Assembly: GCF_006476605.1 (NCBI RefSeq)
Contig: NZ_ML636801.1
Coordinates: 1 to 64,000, forward strand
Source of the DNA: Brucella gallinifaecis
Lineage (GTDB): Bacteria > Pseudomonadota > Alphaproteobacteria > Rhizobiales > Rhizobiaceae
DNA length: 64,000 nucleotides
Direction: 5' to 3'
Position numbers and translations under genes: made by a program
Shown here: piece by piece, positions 1 to 10,412 of the stretch
How the letters are laid out: every line of letters starts with the position of its first letter
How positions within the stretch are numbered: the first letter of the stretch is position 1
The notes under the pieces: generated by a model
The model's database searches: none
Told to the model about the DNA's origin: nothing
Seen by the model: the letters and a program-made list of their open reading frames with translations, nothing else

Positions 1-1731
<1,731 letters not shown>

Positions 1732-1770
1732 ATCGGCAGTCCTTTCAGGCTCCGTGTCGAGGAAGGTATC

Positions 1771-1971
1771 TTAATTCCGTTCAGGGTCGGAGGCGGCTTC
1801 GACGGCCTTGCCGCTGCGCTTCGCCGCTGCCAGCAACTCGTCATATTGGGCGGCCGACATCAGCACAAACTCGCGCCGGCCATGTCGCGTGATCTCCACC
1901 GGCTCACGGTGAGACTCGTTCAGATACTGTCCGAACTTGCGCTGGAATTCGAGGGAGGTTGTGGTTGGCAT
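1771..1971 (-). CDS. Phd/YefM-type antitoxin, no toxin partner
   Basis: A 66-residue protein with the Phd fold signature: an N-terminal DNA-binding part (EFQRKFGQYL), then EPVEITRHGRREFVLMSAAQYDELL, matching the 'prevent-host-death' family that binds its own operator and neutralises a toxin. ATG 1971 is preferred over an upstream start because GGAG lies 6 bases before it and the upstream extension is promoter-like DNA. No RelE/Doc/VapC-like gene is adjacent: one side is the recombinase, the other a small unknown gene. As an orphan it may act as a repressor, possibly of the recombinase 40 bases downstream, which would be co-transcribed. Confidence 0.8.
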   Translation of the reverse strand: MPTTTSLEFQRKFGQYLNESHREPVEITRHGRREFVLMSAAQYDELLAAAKRSGKAVEAASDPERN

Positions 1972-2004
1972 CGCAGACTCCAGGAGAATCGGTCTGCTTA
2001 TAAA

Positions 2005-2021
2005 ATACGTGTTACACGTAT
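2005..2021. promoter_or_regulatory. 17-bp palindromic operator before phd-like gene
   Basis: Perfect inverted repeat ATACGTGT-T-ACACGTAT, 33 bases upstream of the phd-like start. On the minus strand it lies between a possible -35 (TTGCAT) and an AT-rich -10 (TATTTT), so a bound protein would block the promoter. Phd family antitoxins autoregulate through such palindromes; the link to this protein is inference. Confidence 0.6.
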
Positions 2022-2042
2022 AAATGCAAGAGGATTTGCAAA

Positions 2043-2237
2043 TCAACTACGAAGGTGGAGTTGAGCTTTGCGTTCCGCTGCCAGCTTCCGCTCGAACTGC
2101 TCGCGGGCGATCTGGCGACCGATCAGGCGAGCCAGCGACATCAAGGCAGCGTCTTTGCGCGCGGGATCATTCCGGTCCGTTTCCGGGCCGGTCGAGGCTG
2201 TAACCTCGATGCTGATCCTGTTTCGCTTGACCGCCAT
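2043..2237 (-). CDS. Small hypothetical protein
   Basis: A 64-residue basic protein (MAVKRNRISIEV...), with a helical charged C-terminal half (LARLIGRQIAREQFERKLAAERK). ATG 2237 has GGAG at about 6 bases; an in-frame upstream ATG at 2276 lacks one. It is the first gene of a short minus-strand group with the phd-like and recombinase genes. A C/G hairpin (CCCCG-gaa-CGGGG, 2255-2267) sits in its leader. I do not recognise a family; a role as a small DNA-binding accessory of the recombinase is possible but unsupported. Confidence 0.55.
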   Translation of the reverse strand: MAVKRNRISIEVTASTGPETDRNDPARKDAALMSLARLIGRQIAREQFERKLAAERKAQLHLRS

Positions 2238-2394
2238 CGTCTCCAAAATCCCATCCCCGGAACGGGGCTGGGGCAATGGAACCGCGGAATGTCAGCGTAG
2301 GGAAGGTCTCGGGAAACGCTGTGCGGCGAATGGGATGCCTTGGCGTAGAAAAGGGACGGGTCGGTTGGTGGCGATGTACTCCACTATCGCTCTG

Positions 2395-3177
2395 TTAGTC
2401 GGTTCGGGGCATTATTTGTGCTAGTGCATCGGTGGGACTCGCCTTGTAAGCATCGCAAAGATGGAAAAGCTGCAGTCCGACCGACTTCCGCAGCGTCGCT
2501 AGCGCATCTCTAAACCGCAACCAACTGGGGTTTCCGCTGTCGCAACGTAGCGTCACCAAGTCGATTTCCTCGACTTGAACGAAGAACGTCAGGATCGTTT
2601 TCGTCAATGATTGGAGTACCTGATCCAGTTCGCCACCTTGGGGTAGTCCCCTTCGTAAATCAAGTAACCTGAACCGCAGACGGTCCAGCGATTGGCGAAC
2701 CCGGTCGGGAAACTCTGCGTCAAACGACTCCCAGAGTGCGCGATGGTCCTCAAATTCTGAGACTATGTCCTTCGCAAGCTGGGGCGCCTGTTGCCGTGTC
2801 TGCAGAAGCACGAGGCTTTGCGCATAGCCTTTCGTGCGAACCTCCGCGATCAGCGCCTCATGGTCACGTTTCCACTGACGGAGAAGTTCGGGCTTGTGAG
2901 GCGAAGCATCCTTATCAACGATGTCACCGCATTCCCTACAAAGCCACAAGCCGTTTGAGATGTGCTTGCGCTGTTCAGGAGTTTGGTTCTTATCGTAGCG
3001 CGGCCCGTTGCTGGCGGCGGCCCTTATGTGAGCGGCATGACCGGTTCTCAGGCTCTTCTCCTGATCCGAATGTGGCCCCGCAGTCAACTTCAGGCAGTCA
3101 GGATTCGAACAGAAGTGCGCAGCTCGTTCTGCAAGTGTTTGTTTGGTTCTGGGTGAGAACTCATCTCGCGCGCCCAT
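2395..3177 (-). CDS. HNH endonuclease-domain protein
   Basis: A 260-residue protein whose first about 110 residues are an HNH nuclease domain of the type used as an effector in defence proteins: zinc ligands C23/C28 (CSNPDC) and C80/C83 (CREC), the AHI histidine at 50, and N75 in ISNGLWLC followed by VDKD. The rest (residues 115-260) is helical and unrecognised, perhaps a sensing domain. AAGGAG lies 6 bases before ATG 3177. It is the last gene of a minus-strand group with the HEPN-like and TauD-like genes. A DNA-degrading effector role is inferred from the domain and the neighbouring McrBC and OLD/UvrD genes. Confidence 0.8.
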   Translation of the reverse strand: MGARDEFSPRTKQTLAERAAHFCSNPDCLKLTAGPHSDQEKSLRTGHAAHIRAAASNGPRYDKNQTPEQRKHISNGLWLCRECGDIVDKDASPHKPELLRQWKRDHEALIAEVRTKGYAQSLVLLQTRQQAPQLAKDIVSEFEDHRALWESFDAEFPDRVRQSLDRLRFRLLDLRRGLPQGGELDQVLQSLTKTILTFFVQVEEIDLVTLRCDSGNPSWLRFRDALATLRKSVGLQLFHLCDAYKASPTDALAQIMPRTD

Positions 3178-3340
3178 AGTCTTCTCCTTCGGCCGCTCCG
3201 TGGCAGCTAGTTTTCTTTAGGGCTCTCTCCACCGCTCTCCGCAGCGCATCAATGGTGTATCGGCCCAAGTTACCTTGGAGCCGAATATTAACGCTCGTTA
3301 TTGTCGTCTTCGTAGTCGGACCAATCGTCAGCGGGAGCAT
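3161..3340 (-). CDS. Possible small overlapping ORF between HEPN and HNH genes
   Basis: An open frame from ATG 3340 (59 residues) overlaps the 3' end of the HEPN-like gene by 53 bases and the 5' end of the HNH gene by 17. Its middle (SVNIRLQGNLGRYTIDALRRAVERALKK) reads like a real amphipathic helix-forming protein and fills the 110-base gap between the two larger genes. An earlier ATG at 3355 is also possible. No clear ribosome site is seen, so this is a low-confidence call; it might only couple translation across the gap. Confidence 0.3.
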   Translation of the reverse strand: MLPLTIGPTTKTTITSVNIRLQGNLGRYTIDALRRAVERALKKTSCHGAAEGEDYGRAR

Positions 3341-4241
3341 AGTATTCTGCTGCATCGTAGGTCTGAGTCTTCTTGTATCGATCGCTGAGCCCCACTGCGG
3401 CGAGTTTGGAGAGGCCAGCAATCTTGAGGCCGCAGGCTACGCATTCAAAATGCGTCGGGAGATACTCCTGTGTCTCGATGATTTCGTCGTCGTCGAGCTT
3501 CTGCGTTGGGGCCGAAACCGGCTCTCCGAGCACAAGTGCGGTTGACGCACATGACGGACAGTCGACTCTATGACCGCTTTGACGGGTGGCCCACACTGAC
3601 GCCTGCGTTTGCAGCGTCGCGCGCTCGTGTTCTGGCTTGGCGTTCCAGACCTTCTTGTGCGCCTCAACGTCCCCCCTCACGGCTTTCGCACCCTCATCTG
3701 CAGCTGCATCGATCAGCTTCCTAGCAACCTCCGCTTCGTCTTCGCCAAGAAACTCATCGAGTGGGATGCCCATTGACGTCAGAAGGATTTGGCAAGTCTG
3801 ATAGAATCTTGGTTGCCAGGTCGATCCCCTAATTCCCTCGAATGCGAGTTCGCCAGTATGAAGCTCGGCATTGCGCCTACCGGTATGCACGACACCGAAG
3901 CTCTCATGCTCCTTGGTGAACTCCGGCAGTATCCCTGAGAGGCGCTTGAACACCTCGCTGATTGCGATGGATCTTGGCGAGAACCTCTCTTCGAACGGAG
4001 TGAAGCCAAGCGAAAAATAGAGATTCGACCCATTTTTATCGGCTTCTGCAAGCAGCGCGGGGCTTACATTTGCAAGAGCGGCGCGGGCAAGAAATTCTAG
4101 AGCGAGGCTCGACCAGAGGGCGTATTCCCATTTATCGCTGTCATATTCATCCATGTTCTGGATGTAGCGCACAGCCTTCGCGTAGAGTGCCTCCGGGTCG
4201 AAGGTTGCCGGCGTTGCGCCCGGCTTAATTGTAGTCTTCAT
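3288..4241 (-). CDS. HEPN-like protein with C-terminal zinc ribbon
   Basis: A 317-residue protein of no named family known to me. The first half is helical and contains RRNAELHTGE (R123, H128), matching the R-x4-6-H motif of HEPN ribonucleases and DUF4145-like domains. The second half has a zinc ribbon, C228/C231 and C267/C270 (CPSC, CVAC). The C-terminal tail is acidic (DDWSDYEDDNNER). ATG 4241 overlaps the TauD-like stop as ATGA, implying coupled translation. RNA cleavage in a defence response is inferred from the motif and location; a non-catalytic HEPN fold is the alternative. Confidence 0.6.
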   Translation of the reverse strand: MKTTIKPGATPATFDPEALYAKAVRYIQNMDEYDSDKWEYALWSSLALEFLARAALANVSPALLAEADKNGSNLYFSLGFTPFEERFSPRSIAISEVFKRLSGILPEFTKEHESFGVVHTGRRNAELHTGELAFEGIRGSTWQPRFYQTCQILLTSMGIPLDEFLGEDEAEVARKLIDAAADEGAKAVRGDVEAHKKVWNAKPEHERATLQTQASVWATRQSGHRVDCPSCASTALVLGEPVSAPTQKLDDDEIIETQEYLPTHFECVACGLKIAGLSKLAAVGLSDRYKKTQTYDAAEYYAPADDWSDYEDDNNER

Positions 4242-4900
4242 TTTAGCCCTCCCAAATATACTCTCTCAATAGAACGATCCTCTCGTCCTAGCGGTATCGG
4301 CGAACGGGCATGCAGCATGCGCCAGTTGTCGATTATCAGGGTATCCCCCGGACGAAGGAGGGCAATCGACAAAGGGTCACGTTTCGCAAGCCAATCACGA
4401 ATCTGGGCGTCGGCGGTGTCGCCAACTCTGCTCGCTGGCCGAAGAAATATTTCGTCCCATCGTAGGAGATCGGTGCCATCTGACGTACGTTCGAGGAGGC
4501 GAAGAAGCACAAGGGCTCCATGGCGGGGCCGGCGTGGCTTGAAGACTGCGCGTGCGAGAGTGTCTCGAGAAACGGTGTTTACGAGCGCGCGGCCATCGAT
4601 CAGCAATGTGGGAACGTCATCATATCCAATCAGGCATCGTAGGAGTAAGTAGCGCGGTGGTGTCCGCCAATGGGCAAGATCGGTATGAAACGGAAAACGG
4701 CCCAGACCAAAGTTCCCACTATATGTATTCGGAGCCGATTCTTCGCGAGGAATTAAAGTTTGGACAAGACCGCCTTCCCAAGGCGTGAGTGGATCACCAA
4801 GTTCGTTAGCGACTTCGACGATGTCAGCATTAGGGCGATGCTGGGAGATCAGGGCGTAGCCGCTTTCGATAATTTTTTGTCTCAAATCGAACCCCATCAT
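4238..4900 (-). CDS. TauD/TfdA-like Fe(II)/2-oxoglutarate dioxygenase
   Basis: A 220-residue protein with the iron-binding triad of the TauD fold: H72-T-D74 in FPFHTDLAH, distal H197 in MLHARSPI, and an arginine nearby (R209 or R213) for 2-oxoglutarate. It is shorter than TauD (about 280 residues) but keeps the core. The start has a weak site (GAGAA) and a tandem ATG. It is translationally coupled to the HEPN-like gene. In a defence island it is unlikely to serve sulphonate use; hydroxylation of a nucleic acid base, small molecule or protein partner is a guess. Confidence 0.78.
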   Translation of the reverse strand: MMGFDLRQKIIESGYALISQHRPNADIVEVANELGDPLTPWEGGLVQTLIPREESAPNTYSGNFGLGRFPFHTDLAHWRTPPRYLLLRCLIGYDDVPTLLIDGRALVNTVSRDTLARAVFKPRRPRHGALVLLRLLERTSDGTDLLRWDEIFLRPASRVGDTADAQIRDWLAKRDPLSIALLRPGDTLIIDNWRMLHARSPIPLGREDRSIERVYLGGLK

Positions 4901-5115
4901 TTCTCAGTCATTCAAGTTGCCTTCTGGGCTATCGGCAGGGCGCCGACTCGATATCGAGCGACGGCATGATGTAGATTGCCCCGCGATCCATGCTGTCGAG
5001 GAAATGCGTCTTGCTTGAAATCGCGGGCCTCTCGTACGTTTGATCGTGTGAGACAACGGGCTCTGGTTTTGACGATGGTCTCCATGTGCTTCTTGAAGTG
5101 GAGTCAGAATTGCTC

Positions 5116-6876
5116 TCATGCTACGACCGGATCAGGAGGCAGAGCTACGAGATTGTTCTCACCAAACAGCTCTGTGAGCTTCGCCATCGCTGCGGGACTA
5201 ACGAGTTGCGTGAACAGCAACGCCAGGCGGACCTGGGGTCGTGAACATGCAACATAGAACAAATTTCGATTGTTCTCGAAGAACTCCTGCTTATCAGCGG
5301 GAGGCGCTGCATCCATCCATTCTAGGGTTTGGACAAAGTTGTACTTGTTCCAGCCGCGTCCCACGATCACCAAAACATTCTCGAACTCCGCGCCCTTCAC
5401 GCCGTGCTTTGTGGCAAAGGGCGTGTGCCCGTCGATGAAACGATCCAAAGCTATCAACTCCGTATAGCTGACCGCCCGCAGCCCTCGAAGCTGGGTGATC
5501 CGGCGCGACTCCCCTTCTGCGGGTTCATCTCCAGCCTCAGCGAGCTTCGCTTCGCGTTGTTCCACAGCGGCCGGCATCCGCATGTGCGGCTGGGCGGCGA
5601 TGAAATCGATTACTTCACCAATCGTTCCGGTCTGCCGCAACGCGATGAGAGCGTTCATGCCATTGGTCCAGGCGATCTTGTCTTCATGACGTTGGATGCG
5701 TGGCATACTGGACCCGAATGCCTCGAACATTTCCCCATAACGGCTGGCCTCAAATGCCGCGCAAGCGGGTTCAAGCTGGTCCGCAAGAAACTTGATGTGA
5801 GGATCTTCCTTCTTCAACCAGGGATCGTTGAACTGGCCATAGATGCTCCGAATGTTTTCGTAGCCCTGTTCTCGAGCAAGAATACTATGACTGAGCATTA
5901 GGATTTTGGTTTTCTCTACAGACAGGTCCCAGCCTTCGGCAGCCAGCCGATCCTTCACGCACTGAAAGTAAGCACGAGCTGCCTCAGGACTGGTGTCATC
6001 TTTCCAGTGGCCTCCTCCTTGTCCGGTTCGCCGCTGCCCCGGCCAGTTGTTTGTATGAAATACACGGGCCTCACCCTGCGCAGCGGGATCGCTAACCATC
6101 TGCGGCAAGTCTGGGCGCATACGGTTCAGGACTTGCACAATCGGATCGACCGATCGGAAGTTCGCTTGCTTGTCGATAACCTCAAGTGTCTGGTGCTCCA
6201 CCAGCCCGCATCCCTCGCCGTAAATCTTCTGCCAATGGTCGCCGAAAAGACCGATCAACGGGCCTTCACCTCTATCAAGAAACCATTCTTTCAACGCATC
6301 AACGAATCCGGCATCCGTGTCCTGATATTCGTCGATAAGCAAAATGGGATATCGCGAAGTCAGAACCCGTCGAAACTTGGGACGGCTTATCGCCTGGATC
6401 ATCAGTGACAGTACATCTTCATGGCGAAGTGAAACCTGATCGTCCGTAACGCCAGGGTAGCCGAGTTCATAGTGGATACGACGCTGACCGATGCCGCCGG
6501 TGTCCGCAAGTCGCTCTTCCCATGTGGGCAACCCGGGAACCAGTTCACGAAGCGTAGGCTGGAAATCTTGGAGGACTGACCAGCAAAAACCGTGAACGGT
6601 TTCGGGTCTCACCGCAGGATGCGCGTTCGTTCTGGCAATGATTTCGTCTTTGGCGACGTTGGTGTAGGTGATGCAGCCAATTTGTTGGCGCTGCCGCAGC
6701 AACGCGGAGCCTTGCTTTTCAATCAGTCTGCGAAGTGCTTTCTCAAGAGAGTAGGTCTTTCCGGCGCCGGCACCCGCCTCTAGGCGAAAGCTGCGTCCTT
6801 CATCCAAGCAAGCGAACATGCGTTCCAGAGCAATGCGACCAGCGGCATCCGCCGGGCTTTCTTGTCCCTCAGCCAT
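5116..6876 (-). CDS. UvrD/PcrA-like superfamily 1 helicase (GajB-like)
   Basis: A 586-residue helicase/ATPase. Seen motifs: Walker A GAGAGKT near residue 36, Walker B LLIDEYQDTD, motif III-like LFGDHWQKIYG, and the C-terminal motif VI-like NLFYVACSRP. It overlaps the end of the OLD-family gene by 8 bases, so the two are co-translated. Pairing of an OLD-family ATPase/TOPRIM nuclease with a UvrD-like helicase defines class 2 OLD systems, known as Gabija (GajA-GajB), in which the helicase partner aids nucleic-acid sensing and cleavage of invading DNA. Assignment to Gabija rests on gene pairing and motifs. Confidence 0.85.
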   Translation of the reverse strand: MAEGQESPADAAGRIALERMFACLDEGRSFRLEAGAGAGKTYSLEKALRRLIEKQGSALLRQRQQIGCITYTNVAKDEIIARTNAHPAVRPETVHGFCWSVLQDFQPTLRELVPGLPTWEERLADTGGIGQRRIHYELGYPGVTDDQVSLRHEDVLSLMIQAISRPKFRRVLTSRYPILLIDEYQDTDAGFVDALKEWFLDRGEGPLIGLFGDHWQKIYGEGCGLVEHQTLEVIDKQANFRSVDPIVQVLNRMRPDLPQMVSDPAAQGEARVFHTNNWPGQRRTGQGGGHWKDDTSPEAARAYFQCVKDRLAAEGWDLSVEKTKILMLSHSILAREQGYENIRSIYGQFNDPWLKKEDPHIKFLADQLEPACAAFEASRYGEMFEAFGSSMPRIQRHEDKIAWTNGMNALIALRQTGTIGEVIDFIAAQPHMRMPAAVEQREAKLAEAGDEPAEGESRRITQLRGLRAVSYTELIALDRFIDGHTPFATKHGVKGAEFENVLVIVGRGWNKYNFVQTLEWMDAAPPADKQEFFENNRNLFYVACSRPQVRLALLFTQLVSPAAMAKLTELFGENNLVALPPDPVVA

Positions 6877-8944
6877 GTTCGTCTTCCTGGATCGCGTCGA
6901 TCTCGAGCCCGGCAGCTTCGGCGAGGATTTCGACCGCTACTGCCTCTGGGGGAGCCACAGGAGCAGGATTACCCTGTGCCAACCACCTCAAACCTTCAGC
7001 GATGTATCGGGGAACACTCCATTCGGTGTTTGTGATCGCATACTGCAGAGCAAAGGCGGACTTTTTCTGTTCCGCAGCGAGTTCATACGCCGCCGCTGCA
7101 ACATCTTCCTCCCCAAGCGCGAAAAGGCCAGGGTTCGCGATTATGAACGCATCTTCGAAGCTGCGCCCGCAGGCTCCACCATCCTGTTCGGGAATCTGGT
7201 ATGCGATGCGCCTGCCATTGGTAATCTTCTCGTCTGGTGTTTTGATGAGCAAGGCAGCCGGGGATATATCGGCACCGTACAATGCCTTCAGACAGCCGTT
7301 GCTTGTGAATTGCCCTTGGGCGACAGGTACGGCCTCGCGCTTGTTGTTTGCATTCGTACGAACTGTATCTATGTCCGTAATAATCAATGTGCGGAGTTCG
7401 AGGAACGTCAGCAAATCGAAGAAGCGATGGGCATAGGCTCCGCCTACTTCCATGACTGTTAGGTATTGGCTCCCCAGTTGCGGTGCTCCAGGTGCCGCAT
7501 TGTCCGTTTTTCGAATCATTGTCGGAAGGAGGAGGCGTTCCGACGTTCCCTCGATTAAGACGGCCTTATCTGCAAAGAACAGATCGCAACGTGTGAGGGT
7601 CAAATACTGATGTAGAAACTCCCGATCAGGCTCGGGCGCAGCTCCCATGCCCCGGCGCAGATCTTTGATGATGGTTCGCCGAACGCCATCTTCCTCCGCC
7701 TTCGACAGGAAATAACGCATGGATTCAAAGCGGGCCTCGTTAGCCATGTGCGGAGAATGCGTCGTAACGACAAACTGGACGGGCCAAGGGAGGTTATCAT
7801 TCAATTGGGCGACGAAAGCATTCGTGATCTGATCGAGTTGCCGAATGAATACCTCCTGCATCTGGGGATGAAGGTGCGCTTCCGGCTCTTCTATAAAGAT
7901 TAGATGCACGCCAGCCGCCGTCGGTGTCGCCTGATACTCACGAAAGAAGCGCAAGATTTGGAGTAGCATGAAGACGAGATTACGCACGCCGAGACCATTA
8001 TAGGTTTCTGGAAGTGTTATCCCGTTTTTCCCGACATAGCGGACCTTGGTGTGATCGCTCAGCAATCTCTCGACGTCAAAGCTCGTCTCGGTGATGAGTC
8101 CTGGGTCAGCCAGTCCGGGGTAGCCGAACAGTTCAAAGGTGGGCAGCAGCGATGTGAGCTTTACATTGAAGTCGCTGTGCAGATCGCTTTGAATGTCTTC
8201 GACAGCGACTTTCAGCTGCTCGGCGGTAGTCCTTTTTTCAGGATCGATCGGATCGTTTAGCGCCGACTGAAAAAGTATTTCTACTACTTTTCCAAGAACA
8301 TCTCGTTCGCGCTTCGTGTCATCGTCCAATCCACGTTGTGCATTGATGAAACCACCTTGTATTATAGTAGTGAGCATTCTCGTTTCGAGAGGCTTCCTAT
8401 TCGTGGAGTCGTTAGGATCAATCGCCTCTAATACCGAGCTGTAGGCGACAGGAACCCGTGCTCCCAGAGCACGGAAAAGCGCACTTTTGGCATTCTCCCC
8501 ATCTTCTTCTGGTGCAGGGAGATCGGCGAAGAGCAATGTAGTTGCGTTGGGTCGAGGGCCAAAAGTCAGGACAAGACGTGCATATGTACAATCTGGATTT
8601 AGGTCGATGATGCAATCGCCCAATGCTCCAAGGTCTGGCATGTCAACGTCGTACAAAACATCAATTATTATACGAATAACGGGAAGGGTATCCAGTACGT
8701 CGGATACCTCCCCTCCGGCACTGAACGCCTCAAATGCGTTCCAGAATTTCTCGTGACAGCCGAGAGAAAAATCTTCGAGACGGAAGGTGAGAGTCTTTTC
8801 TGAGAGGAGTCGGCGGAAAAGCTCTGCAATCGATGTTTTGCCGCTATTGTTTCGTCCCACGATCAGCGTGGTTCTATCTTCGAAGCCAATCTCGACGTCC
8901 TGCAGCAATCGGAAGTTTTCAATCTTCACATTGTGTAGCTTCAA
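6869..8944 (-). CDS. OLD-family ATPase with TOPRIM nuclease (GajA-like)
   Basis: A 691-residue protein. Walker A GRNNSGKT is at residues 30-37, an ABC-signature-like NGLGVRN near 316, Walker B LIFIEEPE near 350 and the H-loop THSPH near 396. The TOPRIM domain follows, with E465 (VLIEGTSE) and an IITDID acidic pair near 524. This is the architecture of overcoming-lysogenization-defect nucleases; with the overlapping UvrD-like gene it fits Gabija. The start is TTG at 8944, with a G-rich stretch just upstream and no better ATG nearby. An AT-rich 184-base gap separates it from mcrC, so it probably has its own promoter. Confidence 0.88.
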   Translation of the reverse strand: MKLHNVKIENFRLLQDVEIGFEDRTTLIVGRNNSGKTSIAELFRRLLSEKTLTFRLEDFSLGCHEKFWNAFEAFSAGGEVSDVLDTLPVIRIIIDVLYDVDMPDLGALGDCIIDLNPDCTYARLVLTFGPRPNATTLLFADLPAPEEDGENAKSALFRALGARVPVAYSSVLEAIDPNDSTNRKPLETRMLTTIIQGGFINAQRGLDDDTKRERDVLGKVVEILFQSALNDPIDPEKRTTAEQLKVAVEDIQSDLHSDFNVKLTSLLPTFELFGYPGLADPGLITETSFDVERLLSDHTKVRYVGKNGITLPETYNGLGVRNLVFMLLQILRFFREYQATPTAAGVHLIFIEEPEAHLHPQMQEVFIRQLDQITNAFVAQLNDNLPWPVQFVVTTHSPHMANEARFESMRYFLSKAEEDGVRRTIIKDLRRGMGAAPEPDREFLHQYLTLTRCDLFFADKAVLIEGTSERLLLPTMIRKTDNAAPGAPQLGSQYLTVMEVGGAYAHRFFDLLTFLELRTLIITDIDTVRTNANNKREAVPVAQGQFTSNGCLKALYGADISPAALLIKTPDEKITNGRRIAYQIPEQDGGACGRSFEDAFIIANPGLFALGEEDVAAAAYELAAEQKKSAFALQYAITNTEWSVPRYIAEGLRWLAQGNPAPVAPPEAVAVEILAEAAGLEIDAIQEDEHG

Positions 8945-9128
8945 TTTTCACGCCCCCAAATATAATTCCATCGTCTAGTCGTTAGTTCTGTAATTAACAT
9001 CGCGAGATGTCCGATTCGGATCGGCGCAACGAGTATTTTTGCATGGCTCTAAATGCTTATGAAGCCACGATTTTTCATTTCCTTTTTATTTCTCTCAAAT
9101 ATTGCTCTGTCCGCCTGCAGGATCAGCA
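8945..9128 (-). promoter_or_regulatory. AT-rich intergenic region, promoter of the OLD/UvrD pair
   Basis: This gap between the mcrC stop and the TTG start of the OLD-family gene is clearly richer in A/T than the genes around it. On the minus strand TATATT (about 8958-8963) is a good -10 candidate shortly before the TTG. No ORF or strong hairpin was seen. It probably drives the OLD/UvrD unit and perhaps the TauD/HEPN/HNH genes beyond. Confidence 0.4.
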
Positions 9129-10412
9129 CTAAACTACTCTCGTCAGCAGGATATCTTCCCAAGGAGGAATGCCGTTTTCCTTATAATGGATCATGGCATA
9201 AGTGATGATCTCCCAATCCTTTCTTCGTTGGACTTGAGCCAAATCGACTTGCCAGATTTCCACTCTGCGATCTGTGGCGGTATAGTGCCATGTCGTTGGT
9301 GGCGTGTGCTTCCGTCCTGGATAAAGAAGTATGACGCGGCTGGCGTTGTAGACCGCCCCATAGGACGCCAGTTGGTAAAGATCGGCTTGGCTCACATTTG
9401 GCGTAGAGCCGGGCTGCTCGCCGAGATCCTTCCATTTCGTATCAATCACCAGTGGGCCATCAGGGGTGTCAATGACGATGTCGGGGATCAGAGGGTAGGC
9501 GCCATGTTGCAACAGGGTATGCTGTCGGCGCTGAACTGAAACCGATCCGGGCGGAAGAACCCGTTGCAACCAGCGGGCGACATACCGTTCAAACAGTAGG
9601 TTCATCGGAAAGAGCAACGAAATGCCCGTGCCGTGTCCGTAACTCGTGTTTTGCCACTCTGCTTCCAGCAGCATACGCGCAAGCATATGCGCCTGACGAA
9701 ACCTCTCATTCATCCGGTTCCAGACGATCCGCTCCCTCAGGGGGGCGGGGCTGGTGGGGATGTCGGCGAAGCGGGCTGTCAGATTAGCGATCCGGCGACG
9801 CAGAGGCTCGGAGCGCACAAAGGGGATGATGCGCAACAGGCTGGCCTTGAACAGCCGGTTGAGCGGCGTGTTCTCGGAAAACTCGTCAAACCGGCAATGC
9901 AGGCGGGAAGGATCAACCGAACGGCGAACGATCTGCTGCCGCACATCGAGCGCTCCCCGCAGCTTAGGCAAAACATCCTCCTCTGGCACATAGTCGCGCG
10001 TCAGACCGGATTTCGCTTGCTCCGCGAGCCGTGTGACAAACAGGTTGATAAAGGCTTCGAGAAGGTCGCTCTCCTGGGCGGCCATCTGCGCGATCTGCCC
10101 TTCTGAAAGCGGGATGTCGAAGGCGACAGCAATCATCCGCACAAGGGTCGCCCGCAATGCACCGTCCTCGTCGGGGAGCTTGGGCAGGATTTCCAAACTT
10201 ATCCCTGGAACGGAAATAATGCCGCAAACCTGCTTGGTTTCAAGCTTCCGAAAACCGCGCGCCAGTACGCCGTTCTCTGCCACGCCAAGCCTGCGGGCAG
10301 CCGTGATTGCGGCAAGATGCAGTTGCTCGGCTTGTCCATCGCTGATTCCGTCGGGTCCAATGGGCAGAGCGGACCATTCCGGCAGAGAGTAATGGCGTTT
10401 CTGTTTGGGCAT
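9129..10412 (-). CDS. mcrC: McrC-like nuclease subunit of McrBC type IV restriction
   Basis: A 427-residue McrC-family protein. The PD-(D/E)XK nuclease core is visible near the C-terminus as PDIVIDTPDGPLVIDTKWK (the D of PD, the D of IDTKWK and its lysine). The upstream half, with LEILPK and QQIVRR, matches the McrC N-terminal region. Its ATG overlaps the TAA of mcrB by one base, the usual coupling of this pair. In the complex McrB recognises modified-cytosine DNA and translocates by GTP hydrolysis, and McrC cuts; the modification recognised here cannot be read from sequence. Confidence 0.9.
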   Translation of the reverse strand: MPKQKRHYSLPEWSALPIGPDGISDGQAEQLHLAAITAARRLGVAENGVLARGFRKLETKQVCGIISVPGISLEILPKLPDEDGALRATLVRMIAVAFDIPLSEGQIAQMAAQESDLLEAFINLFVTRLAEQAKSGLTRDYVPEEDVLPKLRGALDVRQQIVRRSVDPSRLHCRFDEFSENTPLNRLFKASLLRIIPFVRSEPLRRRIANLTARFADIPTSPAPLRERIVWNRMNERFRQAHMLARMLLEAEWQNTSYGHGTGISLLFPMNLLFERYVARWLQRVLPPGSVSVQRRQHTLLQHGAYPLIPDIVIDTPDGPLVIDTKWKDLGEQPGSTPNVSQADLYQLASYGAVYNASRVILLYPGRKHTPPTTWHYTATDRRVEIWQVDLAQVQRRKDWEIITYAMIHYKENGIPPWEDILLTRVV

